Assembly (NCBI GenBank): GCA_019634045.1
Contig: JAHQWA010000606.1
Span: 1-36,149 of the forward strand
DNA: 36,149 nucleotides
Source: Saprospiraceae bacterium
Lineage (GTDB): Bacteria > Bacteroidota > Bacteroidia > Chitinophagales > Saprospiraceae
Reading direction: 5' to 3'
Part shown: one piece after another, positions 17,957 to 27,128 of the stretch
How the letters are laid out: the number at the start of each line of letters is the position of its first letter
How positions within the stretch are numbered: position 1 is the stretch's first letter
Notes under the pieces: model-generated
Told to the model about the DNA's origin: nothing
Seen by the model: the letters and a program-made list of their open reading frames with translations, nothing else
Database searches by the model: none
Made by a program: the position numbers and the translations under genes

Positions 17957-18826
17957 ATGAAAAAGATCTCAATTGGCATAGCTTTGCTATGCTTACTACT
18001 AAACGCTGGATACACGATGACAACAGCAATAGACACAAATAATATGCAGCAAATGACATTGACGACCGATTTAGGTAATTGGCATTACACCACCAGTCAT
18101 GATGGAGATAAAGCTATCCTATTTCTGCATGGCGCTAATTCTAGCCACAAGATTTGGCGCCATCAATTCGGATTGCGGATAGAAGGCTACAAGAATATTT
18201 TTGTGGATTTGCTCGGTTATGGAGATAGTGATCAACCAGATAGTGGCTATAGCCTCCAGAACTGGCTGGAAGGGTTGCATAGCATTTTGATTCAAGAAAA
18301 GGTGGAGCAGGTCTGCATTGTAGCGCATAGCAATGGAGTGATTTTTGCCAAGGAGTTTTACCGCTCCTACGGTGATAAGTTAGCGCAAATGATCCTGCTA
18401 GATGGAATGTTGAAGCAAATGATTGCGGGCCCCGTACTAGAATGGATGAAGTCTACCTTGGAGCGGAGTGATTATAAGGAGTTTATGGCCAGTAACATTA
18501 AACGGATGCCTGTACAGGCCTTGAAGCCCAAGGATCAGGAAATACTACAACAAGATGCACTCAATACTCCGAAAGCAGTAGTGACCGCCGAATTCAAGAC
18601 CGTGACCGCCCCTGAAACCTGGCAGCCTTTGGTCATCAAATGCCCAACTGTCATACTTCACGCCAATAGCCCCTACTGGACCGAAGAATATGTGCAGTGG
18701 CTTCATACCGTGGCTCCAAAACATCAGTTTATCCAATGGACAGATGCTGGGCATTTTATTCAAATGCAATTTCCTGATCGCTTCAATACTTTGATCATTG
18801 AAACATTAGGTAATCATAAACCGTAG
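17957..18826 (+). CDS. alpha/beta-fold hydrolase, probably exported
   Basis: The protein has 289 residues with a probable N-terminal signal peptide (hydrophobic residues 5-20). The fold shows the oxyanion motif LFLHGAN, VDLLGYGDSDQP, the nucleophile elbow VAHSNG with Ser125 (the first small residue is Ala instead of Gly), and the catalytic histidine in DAGHFIQMQFPDRF (His266). The acidic member of the triad is not obvious. The reaction is probably hydrolysis of an ester, amide or similar small molecule, but the substrate is unknown. It follows the MerR/TipAS gene on the same strand and may be under its control. Confidence 0.82.
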   Translation: MKKISIGIALLCLLLNAGYTMTTAIDTNNMQQMTLTTDLGNWHYTTSHDGDKAILFLHGANSSHKIWRHQFGLRIEGYKNIFVDLLGYGDSDQPDSGYSLQNWLEGLHSILIQEKVEQVCIVAHSNGVIFAKEFYRSYGDKLAQMILLDGMLKQMIAGPVLEWMKSTLERSDYKEFMASNIKRMPVQALKPKDQEILQQDALNTPKAVVTAEFKTVTAPETWQPLVIKCPTVILHANSPYWTEEYVQWLHTVAPKHQFIQWTDAGHFIQMQFPDRFNTLIIETLGNHKP

Positions 18827-18895
18827 CCATACATAAACGGTAAGCGAATATTTGCCAATAGGATACCCTCGGCATGAATTAAATTTTTCTAATTT

Positions 18896-19807
18896 GTGCC
18901 GGAAGAAATTATCGGAATAATTTTAGTCATCTTGGATAAGTCGAATAAGTCTGATGTCCTCAATGAATTAACGAAGCTATACCCGCAACCTAGGCCTAGT
19001 TTTATAGGGCAATGTCGGACTATTCTCAAAAACTTACAGTCCTATTCTTTTTTCACGTACCAACTAGTAAGGATCAGTATGCTAAAGGACTTCAAGCGCT
19101 CTTATATCGGGCTCTTGTGGTTGTTCATTTTGCCGATCCTATCTGTGATTTCTTGGATCATGCTCAATGGGGCCGGCATCATTGAGCCAGGCGATTCTGC
19201 CATCCCATATCCGGCCTATGTTTTGCTTAGTACATCTATTTGGGGATTCTTTGTAGGTATCTACCAGAGTACTAGCAACGTCCTTAGAAATCGAGGCAAC
19301 ATGATTACCATGGCGCACTTCCCGCATGAGGTGTTGGTCATGGAAAAAATCTGGGTTCATTTAATCCGCTTTACCATTCCTTTTTTCATTAATCTGTTGG
19401 TTTTGCTGTTTTTTGGTATCCAATTTACTTGGGTGGCACTTCTATTTCCTTTCACCCTTCTGCCACTATTAATTCTAGGGGTAAGCATGGGGCTAATCAT
19501 TTCCTTGTTTAGGGTAGTAGCGGTAGATATTGCGCAATTGTTTGATCGAGGTATTGGCTTTTTAATGTTTCTTACGCCGGTTATTTATACGGATGAAGTT
19601 AAAATAGCCTGGCTATCAAAAGTGGTTGCCTATAATCCTTTAACCTACTTAGTCGGCTTTAGCCGGGACGTCCTAACGCAGGGCACTTTTTTTGAACCAG
19701 CAACTTATAGTCTATGTATTCTTTTAAGCTTGATTTTTTTCTTTTTCGCCCTACGTATTTTCCTAGTTGCAGAACCCAAGGTGATAGAACGCCTAATTGG
19801 TAGTTGA
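18896..19807 (+). CDS. ABC-2 type polysaccharide exporter permease (Wzm-like)
   Basis: The protein has 303 residues from a GTG at 18896; an in-frame stop lies immediately before it, so the gene cannot start further upstream. The start of the ABC-2 domain (LVRISMLKDFKRSYIGLLWLFILPI) is typical of Wzm/KpsM/TagG permeases. About six membrane helices follow, with a conserved FLTPVIY block near residue 225 and VAYNPLTYLVGFSRD. With the ATPase encoded just after it (start 18 bases beyond its stop) it should export a lipid-linked glycan across the inner membrane. It marks the left boundary of the glycan locus. Confidence 0.9.
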   Translation: MPEEIIGIILVILDKSNKSDVLNELTKLYPQPRPSFIGQCRTILKNLQSYSFFTYQLVRISMLKDFKRSYIGLLWLFILPILSVISWIMLNGAGIIEPGDSAIPYPAYVLLSTSIWGFFVGIYQSTSNVLRNRGNMITMAHFPHEVLVMEKIWVHLIRFTIPFFINLLVLLFFGIQFTWVALLFPFTLLPLLILGVSMGLIISLFRVVAVDIAQLFDRGIGFLMFLTPVIYTDEVKIAWLSKVVAYNPLTYLVGFSRDVLTQGTFFEPATYSLCILLSLIFFFFALRIFLVAEPKVIERLIGS

Positions 19808-19824
19808 TAGTAGTAGCTCGAACT

Positions 19825-20661
19825 ATGCCTGAGAAGATACCCATGCTATCCGTTCAAGGCCTGCATATGAAATTTAGCAGGGATATTAAGTACAATTTGT
19901 ACTATGGTCTCTTGAATTTAGTAGCAGATTCCTTTGGGCGAGAGATAGACTATATGCAGTTGCGGAAAAAAGAGTTCTGGGTACTAACAGATATCAATTT
20001 TGATCTCTATGAAGGGGAAATCCTGGGTATTGTGGGAGCTAATGGTTCAGGAAAGACAAGCTTGATGCGGGTTTTGGCCAGTATTTACCCGCTCGAAGTA
20101 GGTCGTATTTATGGAAGACCGCACCAAAAGATCACAGCGGTTTTTGCCTTAGGCATTGGAATGCGCCCCTTGTTTACTGGCAGAGAAAATATCTATATCA
20201 AGGGTTCAATGTATGGAATGAATAAGGCGGAGATCGATGCTAAAATGGCATTTATTGAGGAGTTCTCCGAGCTTGCTGATCAGTTAGACCGCCCCTTAGG
20301 TAATTACTCTTCTGGCATGCGGGCTCGATTAGCTTTTGCCATAGCCCTGGCTACAGAGCCAGATATTTTCATCATTGATGAAGCTTTGGCCGTAGGAGAC
20401 TCCGTATTTAAGGCCAAATGCTATGACCATCTAAAAGAATATGTGAAACGTCCAGGTAAAGCCGTCCTTTTTGTTTCGAACCACATCCGAAAGGTGTTAA
20501 AATTGGCCTCCCGGGTATTAGTCATGAAAAATGGACAGATTATTTACCGGTCCACAGATGTAAAAGCGGCATTAACCCATTACATCCTAAAGTGTCTAGA
20601 TCATTTAGATGAGGATCAGCAGCAATTCAAATTAAAAAGGGTGCAAGAGTACGACATGTAG
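19825..20661 (+). CDS. ABC polysaccharide exporter ATP-binding protein (Wzt/KpsT-like)
   Basis: The protein has 278 residues from ATG 19825. A longer TTG-initiated reading from 19804 overlaps the permease gene and is less likely. Walker A is GANGSGKTS (residues 71-79), the signature is YSSGMRARLAFAIALA, and Walker B is FIIDEALAVGD. The residues before Walker A and the FALGIGMRPLFTGRENI block are typical of the Wzt/TagH/KpsT group. There is no C-terminal carbohydrate-binding domain, so this exporter would not be expected to read a terminal cap on the glycan as some O-antigen Wzt proteins do. The gene converges with a glycosyltransferase gene 9 bases downstream. Confidence 0.92.
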   Translation: MPEKIPMLSVQGLHMKFSRDIKYNLYYGLLNLVADSFGREIDYMQLRKKEFWVLTDINFDLYEGEILGIVGANGSGKTSLMRVLASIYPLEVGRIYGRPHQKITAVFALGIGMRPLFTGRENIYIKGSMYGMNKAEIDAKMAFIEEFSELADQLDRPLGNYSSGMRARLAFAIALATEPDIFIIDEALAVGDSVFKAKCYDHLKEYVKRPGKAVLFVSNHIRKVLKLASRVLVMKNGQIIYRSTDVKAALTHYILKCLDHLDEDQQQFKLKRVQEYDM

Positions 20662-20670
20662 CTCAAAGTG

Positions 20671-21771
20671 TTAAGAATGGATTAATTCGGAAAACTGCAG
20701 CCAATAGGCTTCCCAGGAAAAACCAGCCGCTTGTTGCAGGGATTGATTTCTTATTTCCTCTCCCAAATCCTTACGTTGCGTAATCGTCAACATATGTTGG
20801 AGCAAGCCTTTTACATCTTCCGGATGAAAATACAAAGCCGCATCCCCTGCCACCTCCGGTAGGCTAGCTTGGTCAGAACTAATGACCACTCCGCCGCAGG
20901 TCATGGCTTCCAAGACCGGCAGGCCAAAGCCCTCATAATAGGATGGATAAATAGTGGCTAAGGCATGGGTGTACAAAGCTGGGAGATCTTGTTTTTCGAC
21001 ATAGCCGGTCAGCAAAATGTCCTCCCTAAAGGGATGAACCGCCAGTTCCTCATAAAACACCTCATATTTCCAACCTCTACCTCCGACCAATAGGAGCATC
21101 ACTCGGTCTTTATGTTTTATCCGAAACTGCTGGTAGGCTTTTAGCAACAGTAACAAATTTTTGCGCGGCTCTATGGTACCGACACAAAGAAAGTAAGGGG
21201 CGCTAAGTTTCCATTTCCGTAAAACAGCATCGGAAAACTCCGGACGAAAGAAAGGATCGCGCCCCGGATAGATCACGCTTGTTTTATCTGTAGTAAATGG
21301 GAAGGTTGTTGCTAGGTCATCAGCCGTATTTTTTGAAACCGCCAAGATCAAATCTGTCTTCTGTAAAATCCGCTTTAGAAATAAGCGCTGCAATAGCCCG
21401 CCAATCCAAGGATGGTAGTGCGGAAACATCAGCGGTGTTAGGTCATGGATCACAGTAATTCGCTTGACGCTCCGCGGGAGGTTAAAGGGGCCAAAATGAG
21501 CGGGTTCCAGGACTATATCTACCCGATGCCATCTAAGCAACATAGGAATAATGAAAAACAGACGGAAAGATGCAAAACCGGGTAGGTAAGTGAAATTTGG
21601 AACAGTGATCTGTCGTATCCTTTCTGGTAAAGTGGAGTCTTTTTGTTGCCTGATTAGTAGGTATTCATTTTCATTATCAAAATCCACCAATGCCTCTACC
21701 ATACCTTTGGTGTAACTGTGAACACCGGCATTTTGATTATCAAGTGGATCAGCCAGGATTGCTATTTTCAT
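20671..21771 (-). CDS. GT4-family glycosyltransferase
   Basis: The protein has 366 residues from the ATG at 21771 (MKIAILADPL), chosen over an upstream start at 21792 that overlaps the preceding gene by 14 bases. It is a GT-B enzyme. The N-terminal domain has VIHDLTPLMFPHYHP and LILAVSKNTADDLATTF. The C-terminal nucleotide-sugar domain has FLCVGTIEPRKNL, LLVGGRGWKYE and the E(x7)E motif in YEGFGLPVLEAM. It closely follows the pattern of WbaZ-like mannosyl or related transferases; the sugar is not known. It ends a run of minus-strand genes with the next glycosyltransferase (7-base gap). Confidence 0.92.
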   Translation of the reverse strand: MKIAILADPLDNQNAGVHSYTKGMVEALVDFDNENEYLLIRQQKDSTLPERIRQITVPNFTYLPGFASFRLFFIIPMLLRWHRVDIVLEPAHFGPFNLPRSVKRITVIHDLTPLMFPHYHPWIGGLLQRLFLKRILQKTDLILAVSKNTADDLATTFPFTTDKTSVIYPGRDPFFRPEFSDAVLRKWKLSAPYFLCVGTIEPRKNLLLLLKAYQQFRIKHKDRVMLLLVGGRGWKYEVFYEELAVHPFREDILLTGYVEKQDLPALYTHALATIYPSYYEGFGLPVLEAMTCGGVVISSDQASLPEVAGDAALYFHPEDVKGLLQHMLTITQRKDLGEEIRNQSLQQAAGFSWEAYWLQFSELIHS

Positions 21772-21778
21772 CTTATGA

Positions 21779-22864
21779 TTAGAGGCTTTCATACATTTCC
21801 ATGTATTTTCCCACGCTCCTTTCCAGTGGAAACTGCTGCAATTCTATTTCGTCCCACTCCCCTTGCCTTGCTTTAATCAAAGCTTCCTGCAAGGCGCTGG
21901 AAGTCAAATTTTTCATGGCAATATATCGACCAGAGACAACTTCCTGCAAAGCGCCCTGTTGAGAAGAAATGATGGGAACCCCCAGGGCCATAGTCTCTGC
22001 TGCTGCGAAACAAAAGCCTTCACTGTAGGAAGGAATGACTACACATGAAGATTGGCAAATGGTTTGGTACAATTCTACTCGTGACAAATTATGAAACAGT
22101 TTAATGTGGTCTTCCAACTCCAATTCTCTGATCAAGCGTCTTATTCGCTGATAAAACGAAGACGGAGTCTTAGGCAAAATAAGTTGCAACCTAGTTGTAG
22201 GGTATTTGGAAGAGAATTGCTTCGCTGCAGGTAGTAGCAAATCCAATCCTTTGGAGATGCCTAATCTCCCCAAATAGGTATAGGTAAAAACCGTTGGGGG
22301 TTCGCAAAGATAAGGACGAAATGATTCATAAGCTAATCCATTGTAGATCTGAAATAGCCGACCACTTGGCACCCCTGCTTGCGTTAAGCAATGCTGTGTA
22401 TACTTGGAAACAGCCACATAGCGATGGAACCTACAGCGGAGAATAAGCTGTTCATAATAATAAAATAGATTCTTCTGCCACCAACTGATAAAGGGCAATT
22501 TAAACCAAAGCTTTGCCCACACCTCATGGAAAGTTACTACCACCTTTTTGTTCAACCATCTACCGACTATCCACGCAGGTAAAGCGGCACTATAAGTCGT
22601 GGTGTGAATCAAATCAGAATGACGGGCCAGATGGAAAATCCGAGGTAGACTGAGTAGCGTGAAGAGGTACCGGTTCCAACATCGTACTCGATAAATGGAA
22701 ACGCCCCGATCCTCTTCAAAACTCGGCAATGACGAATCATGCAAGGTAGTAATGACGCTAACAGAATAGCCTTGCTGCACCAAAGCTATGGTCAACTCCC
22801 TGAACAGTCGTTCAGCACCTCCAATGTAAGGGTAGTAATGCTCTAGTACAAAGAGGATTTTCAT
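21779..22864 (-). CDS. GT4-family glycosyltransferase
   Basis: The protein has 361 residues. The N terminus MKILFVLEHYYPYIGGAERL is a textbook GT4 start with the glycine-rich acceptor loop. Other landmarks are VVVTFHEVW, YVAVSKYTQHCL, TYLGRLGISKGLDLL and the E(x7)E motif in YSEGFCFAAAETMALGVP. It should be a cytoplasmic or membrane-peripheral retaining transferase building the glycan. Its start overlaps the DUF2304 stop by four bases (ATGA), indicating translational coupling. Confidence 0.93.
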   Translation of the reverse strand: MKILFVLEHYYPYIGGAERLFRELTIALVQQGYSVSVITTLHDSSLPSFEEDRGVSIYRVRCWNRYLFTLLSLPRIFHLARHSDLIHTTTYSAALPAWIVGRWLNKKVVVTFHEVWAKLWFKLPFISWWQKNLFYYYEQLILRCRFHRYVAVSKYTQHCLTQAGVPSGRLFQIYNGLAYESFRPYLCEPPTVFTYTYLGRLGISKGLDLLLPAAKQFSSKYPTTRLQLILPKTPSSFYQRIRRLIRELELEDHIKLFHNLSRVELYQTICQSSCVVIPSYSEGFCFAAAETMALGVPIISSQQGALQEVVSGRYIAMKNLTSSALQEALIKARQGEWDEIELQQFPLERSVGKYMEMYESL

Positions 22865-23211
22865 TCTTCTTTCTCCAGTTGATGGTCCTGCAAAGCTATC
22901 TTCCGCATCAATAGGGTAAGATTCTTCTCTTGCTTTCGGATGAGGAAATATTGCTTAAACTGGAAAAAAAATAAAAGGCCGATACAAAAGAAAATAATGG
23001 CGTTTACATTATCCTTGATCCCAAAGAGCTGAGCTATACCCCTAGAAATGAAATCTGGGAAGATAGCAAAGGCTAGAACCCCTACCCAGAATCCCAATCC
23101 TAAAGTCAGTTCAAACACACTTACCTTAGATTTGCGATAGCTGACCATCAAGTCCCCAATAAACAGTAAGGCGAAGAGGGGAACAATAATTTGAAAGATA
23201 CGGAGCTCCAT
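22861..23211 (-). CDS. DUF2304 small membrane protein
   Basis: The protein has 116 residues and three predicted membrane helices (about 6-24, 33-52 and 70-90). The last is followed by a charged cytoplasmic tail that looks like a short coiled coil (LRKIALQDHQLEKEE region). This pattern, with the YRKSKVSVFE loop, matches DUF2304, a family repeatedly found next to dolichol-phosphate-mannose-synthase-like GT2 genes, as here. It may anchor or assist the GT2 enzyme. Its biochemical role is unknown. Confidence 0.82.
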   Translation of the reverse strand: MELRIFQIIVPLFALLFIGDLMVSYRKSKVSVFELTLGLGFWVGVLAFAIFPDFISRGIAQLFGIKDNVNAIIFFCIGLLFFFQFKQYFLIRKQEKNLTLLMRKIALQDHQLEKEE

Positions 23212-23323
23212 AAGACATCAATTTAGATAACGAACTGAATTAAACTATTAGATACGACTGAAGACCAGCAAAAGCGAATACAACAAAGAACTGATTTAAA
23301 CTTATTCATCCATTTCCATTTCA

Positions 23324-24022
23324 TCAATCCTTGCCGACCAATGAAACCACCTTCCATAAAAAGTTGAAGGCCGTTCTGATACCGGTATAAAAATCTTGCC
23401 CCTTTTCTAAAGAATATTGAGTATAAACGATCTGAATAGGAACTTCTACGATTTTTAATCCCTTCTTTTCTGCAAGGATAATCATTTCACTACAAAAGCC
23501 GTACTCATCAAGACTAAGCTGAAGCAGCTCAATGGCCTTGCGATTAAGCATTCTAAAGCCTGACTGAGTATCTGAGTACGAAGATTTACAGAATAGATTT
23601 GTCAATAAGTTGGCTAAGCTATTGAACCAGCGGCGAGATTTTGGCATTCCCGATAAATCTCCCAAGAGACGACTTCCTATGACCAAATCACAATCCCCCT
23701 CTGACATTCGCTGGATCAAAACTTCTAGATCCTCCGGTAAATGCTGACCATCGGCATCCATTAGAATCATATATGGGCAATCAAATCTTCGTGCTCCTTC
23801 TATTGCTGTTTGAGTCGCAGCCCCTACCCCTCGATTGACTAAATGTTGAATGACTTTACTGTTAGCTTGGAGAGCATATTCAGCAGTCCGGTCCGTGCTG
23901 CCATCATCGATTACAGACAAACTAGGATATCCATATTGGTGAATCCTCTGTAGTACCTCTCCAATAATCGATTCTTCATTGTAAGCAGGTATGTAGATAT
24001 GGACATCTTTTTTAGGAATCAT
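23324..24022 (-). CDS. GT2-family glycosyltransferase (DPM1/polyprenyl-phosphate type)
   Basis: The protein has 232 residues. The GT-A fold shows YIPAYNEESIIGEVL, SVIDDGSTDRT, VNRGVGAA and ILMDADGQH (the metal-binding Asp-x-Asp region). SDTQSGFRMLNRKA completes the family pattern. Enzymes of this kind usually move mannose, glucose or a similar sugar from a nucleotide donor to a polyprenyl phosphate, supplying lipid-linked sugar to GT-C enzymes. A large GT-C-like protein is encoded 10 bases upstream on the same strand, which would be a natural partner. Confidence 0.92.
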   Translation of the reverse strand: MIPKKDVHIYIPAYNEESIIGEVLQRIHQYGYPSLSVIDDGSTDRTAEYALQANSKVIQHLVNRGVGAATQTAIEGARRFDCPYMILMDADGQHLPEDLEVLIQRMSEGDCDLVIGSRLLGDLSGMPKSRRWFNSLANLLTNLFCKSSYSDTQSGFRMLNRKAIELLQLSLDEYGFCSEMIILAEKKGLKIVEVPIQIVYTQYSLEKGQDFYTGIRTAFNFLWKVVSLVGKD

Positions 24023-24032
24023 GGCAGCCTAT

Positions 24033-27017
24033 TCACAGCAATTCAAATAGGACAAATGAACCTTGGAAGACGATATTTCCAGATAAGCCGGAGCGGCCAG
24101 CTATGGAACCTCCAGGCAATTGTATCACCCCACCTGCGGGATCCTCCACAATCCGATCGGTAACTACTACTTTCACTTCATTGGGATTGAGCAACAAGTT
24201 TAGAAAGTCTATATTCTTTTTATAGAGAGATTGTTCAGGAGTCTTATCAAGACTTGCTGATTGAAGATCATAGAGAACAAAACGGAAGCCATTGTCTCGC
24301 AATACACTCAGGAAATAGCTTGGATCATCCAATTTTGATCGGGTATTTTCAAACTTACCCAGCTGATTATCTTCCAGCACACGGCGATCGTTCTGCTTAA
24401 TATGATATTGCATGAAAGTCCCTACCCGGTAAATCTTCTCATCTAGGTTTCGGTTCAGGTATCTTGCAGCCTCCTGATAAAAAGGGCTGAACCTCCACAG
24501 TGCCTCCGCTCTATCTATATTGTGAGTAGCATATTGAAAAAAAGGTGTTTTCAAAAACAGATGGGGAGCCCCTTGATTATTGTAATCAGAGAAATGCAAA
24601 CTCACATTCAGCAAAAAATACAAACCAACACCTACTCCTAGGAAATATTTCGAAAACTTTGCCCAAGGCGCTCCTAGGTAGGCCTGAGGATGTTCCACAT
24701 AATAGACCACAACAAGGGGCAAAAGGGCTAAGGCGGGAAAAGCGTACCAAGGGATACCACTACCAAGCAAGAACCACAATAACAAATAGGCCATTAAGTA
24801 CGCTAATAATCCTTTGAGTGATTTGGAAAAGGCCTTGCGCCTTTCGGATGTAAGCCATACCATTACCAACAACAAAAGCAGGATAGCGGTTAGGCTAGCG
24901 GTAAAGCCAAAATTGGCGATCCAATTATAAAAGCCATCCATAGCTTTAGCCCCACTAATCCAAAGATTCATTCCGCTTTCATATGCCTTGCCCCAGGTCT
25001 TTTGTAGGCCGGGAGGGTGACCATCTATGAGCGTCGATATCGCTTGAGGTGGTGTCTTCTTAACATATACGGATTGGATAGAGATGAATCCGATGAGGAC
25101 CATCAAGAGGATAGCCGCTAGATTTTTAAGCGCACTTCTTGGCTTTAAAGAAAATAAGAGCACAGGCAGTAGTAGTAACCACAAAAAGCCCATATCCAAA
25201 TAGCTTTGGTTGGGTAGATTCGTATTCATGGTCAAATCGTAAGGCAAGGAAAGGAATAAGGGTAAGCCTTTTTCGAAACCTTGATATCGTTGAACTTCTT
25301 CACGTTGCGTTTTGGAAGCAGCACGGCCTAAAACTTTCTCCTTGGCAGCCTTAGCCTGCTGATTCGATGGATTCAGTTGCGTTCGATACTTTGGTTTAAC
25401 CCTGATGGCAGGCGTGGGCGATTTGCCCTCAACCAAGGCAGAAACGGACAGTTTCTTATTTTCACCCAGGTTCTTGATCCCCCAGGGAGAAAATGCAAGC
25501 CCCACTGTCAGAAGGAATAGGCTGGCCAGACTGGTAGTCTTCCGCAAATTGGATAATTGCTTTCGATAGGCCCATCCCATCAGTGCTATACCAGGCAAAA
25601 ACAACAGCCCGAATAACAGCCAGGGAGAAGATTGGTCTAATTCGAAATTAGCGAAGCGATAAATGCCCAGCAAAAAAATCAAAGAAAGTGCAGTGAAGAG
25701 ACTTCCTAAAAAGGCATAGCCTCCTCCACGCCTGTAGAAGAGAAATCCTACTAAAGCAATGCCATTGAATAAGGCCGTATACTTTATACCAAAAGCAAAA
25801 CCAGTGAGCCAGCCGGCAAATATCCAAATCAAGGGCTCTAAACCTAAGCTCAGCTTACCCCACTTCATTTGAATTTTTTCTTTAGCAACGGTACCACCCT
25901 TATTTTTGTAGAACTCGAGTAAAAGTAAAAGCGTGCTCAATGAAACAAATAAAAAACCCAGGTCCACCTTTTCATCATACCTATTGTGGAAGGTGATCAA
26001 AGGAGCGGTATAGAAGATAGCGGCTGCTAGTAGTGAATTATTAGTGGAGACAAACAGCTTGGCAAGCCCATAGACGGCCAAGCAACAAAAAACGCCCATT
26101 AGACTCGACAAAAGAATAGCTATCGTAGTACTGCCAAAAAGTAGCTCCCCAAGGCTCATCAGAACGGACCAATTAAAAGCTTGTCCACCGGCAGGAAGGG
26201 CATTATACTCACTGATGAGTTGCGTAATATTCATGTAGAGCCCTGCGCCATCAAAACCCATCGGAAATGCTTTGATGGTACCGATTGAATTTACCGCAGT
26301 AAAAACCAGCAACATCGCCATCGCTGTAATTCCCTGAATCCTTGGTTTCCAAGCTGGCATGGTGTTCCAGAAAACAGCTCGCGAGAAGCGACCGATAGCA
26401 CGAATTTTCCAAATACTTATCAAAATGAATAACGGCCATACTACCCAGGGAGTCAACGCCTGGAGTATCCCTAGAACCATGATCAAGAGCACCACCAAAC
26501 TCCAACCCACTGGAATCGCCACCAATTTCTGCGAAAAACTCGATAGATAGGCTGTAACGGGCCGCAACAGAGACTCTCCTATGGCGTAACCCACCGCCAC
26601 AACATAAAAAACTGCCAAATGCAATAGGAAATTAAATCCATTGAAATAGAGGAGATGCATTAGTGGATTGGCTTCAAATAGCTTGTTGCTTATCCCGTAC
26701 CAGGTCACCACGATGTTCAATAAGAGCAAGAAGAGCAGATAAATTTTCAATCCATTGACCCTAATACCTTTCCGTTTTGACTTTTTGAAGGGAAGCCTCG
26801 AAAGAACAATATAAGTCCCGCAAAAAACGGCCAGCAAGAGTCCCAGTAAGCCCCAATACTTGAACTGGGCTATGGTTTGTGTATAATAAGGATGATGAAA
26901 AAGGTAGTCGGACACAATCATTAGGAACCAAACCACACAAAATAGCATTGATAAAGCACCCATCCACCGTCTTGTAGTAGGCTTGACTTTTGGAACGACC
27001 TCATTTTTCCCAGCCAT
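24033..27017 (-). CDS. 994-residue multi-membrane protein, GT-C-like
   Basis: A long membrane protein with roughly 18-20 hydrophobic segments. I do not recognise a defined family. Three soluble parts stand out. One is an early loop with GFDGAGLYMN (Asp256), in the place and style of the acidic loop of GT-C transferases. The second is a large basic loop at about residues 510-605. The third is a C-terminal globular tail (about 815-994) containing RFSPFYQEAARYLNR and FVLYDLQSAS. The overall plan suits a transferase that uses lipid-linked sugars on the periplasmic face. The GT2 gene 10 bases downstream would provide the donor. A polymerase or ligase role is an alternative. Confidence 0.6.
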   Translation of the reverse strand: MAGKNEVVPKVKPTTRRWMGALSMLFCVVWFLMIVSDYLFHHPYYTQTIAQFKYWGLLGLLLAVFCGTYIVLSRLPFKKSKRKGIRVNGLKIYLLFLLLLNIVVTWYGISNKLFEANPLMHLLYFNGFNFLLHLAVFYVVAVGYAIGESLLRPVTAYLSSFSQKLVAIPVGWSLVVLLIMVLGILQALTPWVVWPLFILISIWKIRAIGRFSRAVFWNTMPAWKPRIQGITAMAMLLVFTAVNSIGTIKAFPMGFDGAGLYMNITQLISEYNALPAGGQAFNWSVLMSLGELLFGSTTIAILLSSLMGVFCCLAVYGLAKLFVSTNNSLLAAAIFYTAPLITFHNRYDEKVDLGFLFVSLSTLLLLLEFYKNKGGTVAKEKIQMKWGKLSLGLEPLIWIFAGWLTGFAFGIKYTALFNGIALVGFLFYRRGGGYAFLGSLFTALSLIFLLGIYRFANFELDQSSPWLLFGLLFLPGIALMGWAYRKQLSNLRKTTSLASLFLLTVGLAFSPWGIKNLGENKKLSVSALVEGKSPTPAIRVKPKYRTQLNPSNQQAKAAKEKVLGRAASKTQREEVQRYQGFEKGLPLFLSLPYDLTMNTNLPNQSYLDMGFLWLLLLPVLLFSLKPRSALKNLAAILLMVLIGFISIQSVYVKKTPPQAISTLIDGHPPGLQKTWGKAYESGMNLWISGAKAMDGFYNWIANFGFTASLTAILLLLLVMVWLTSERRKAFSKSLKGLLAYLMAYLLLWFLLGSGIPWYAFPALALLPLVVVYYVEHPQAYLGAPWAKFSKYFLGVGVGLYFLLNVSLHFSDYNNQGAPHLFLKTPFFQYATHNIDRAEALWRFSPFYQEAARYLNRNLDEKIYRVGTFMQYHIKQNDRRVLEDNQLGKFENTRSKLDDPSYFLSVLRDNGFRFVLYDLQSASLDKTPEQSLYKKNIDFLNLLLNPNEVKVVVTDRIVEDPAGGVIQLPGGSIAGRSGLSGNIVFQGSFVLFELL

Positions 27018-27128
27018 AATTACTGATAATTTGCGCTAAGATGGGAAATGTTTTGAAAAGAATTCGCATCCGCATCCTTAGGATAATTGCATAGAATAAG
27101 CGATTTTACGCCTTGTCACAAAGAAAAG

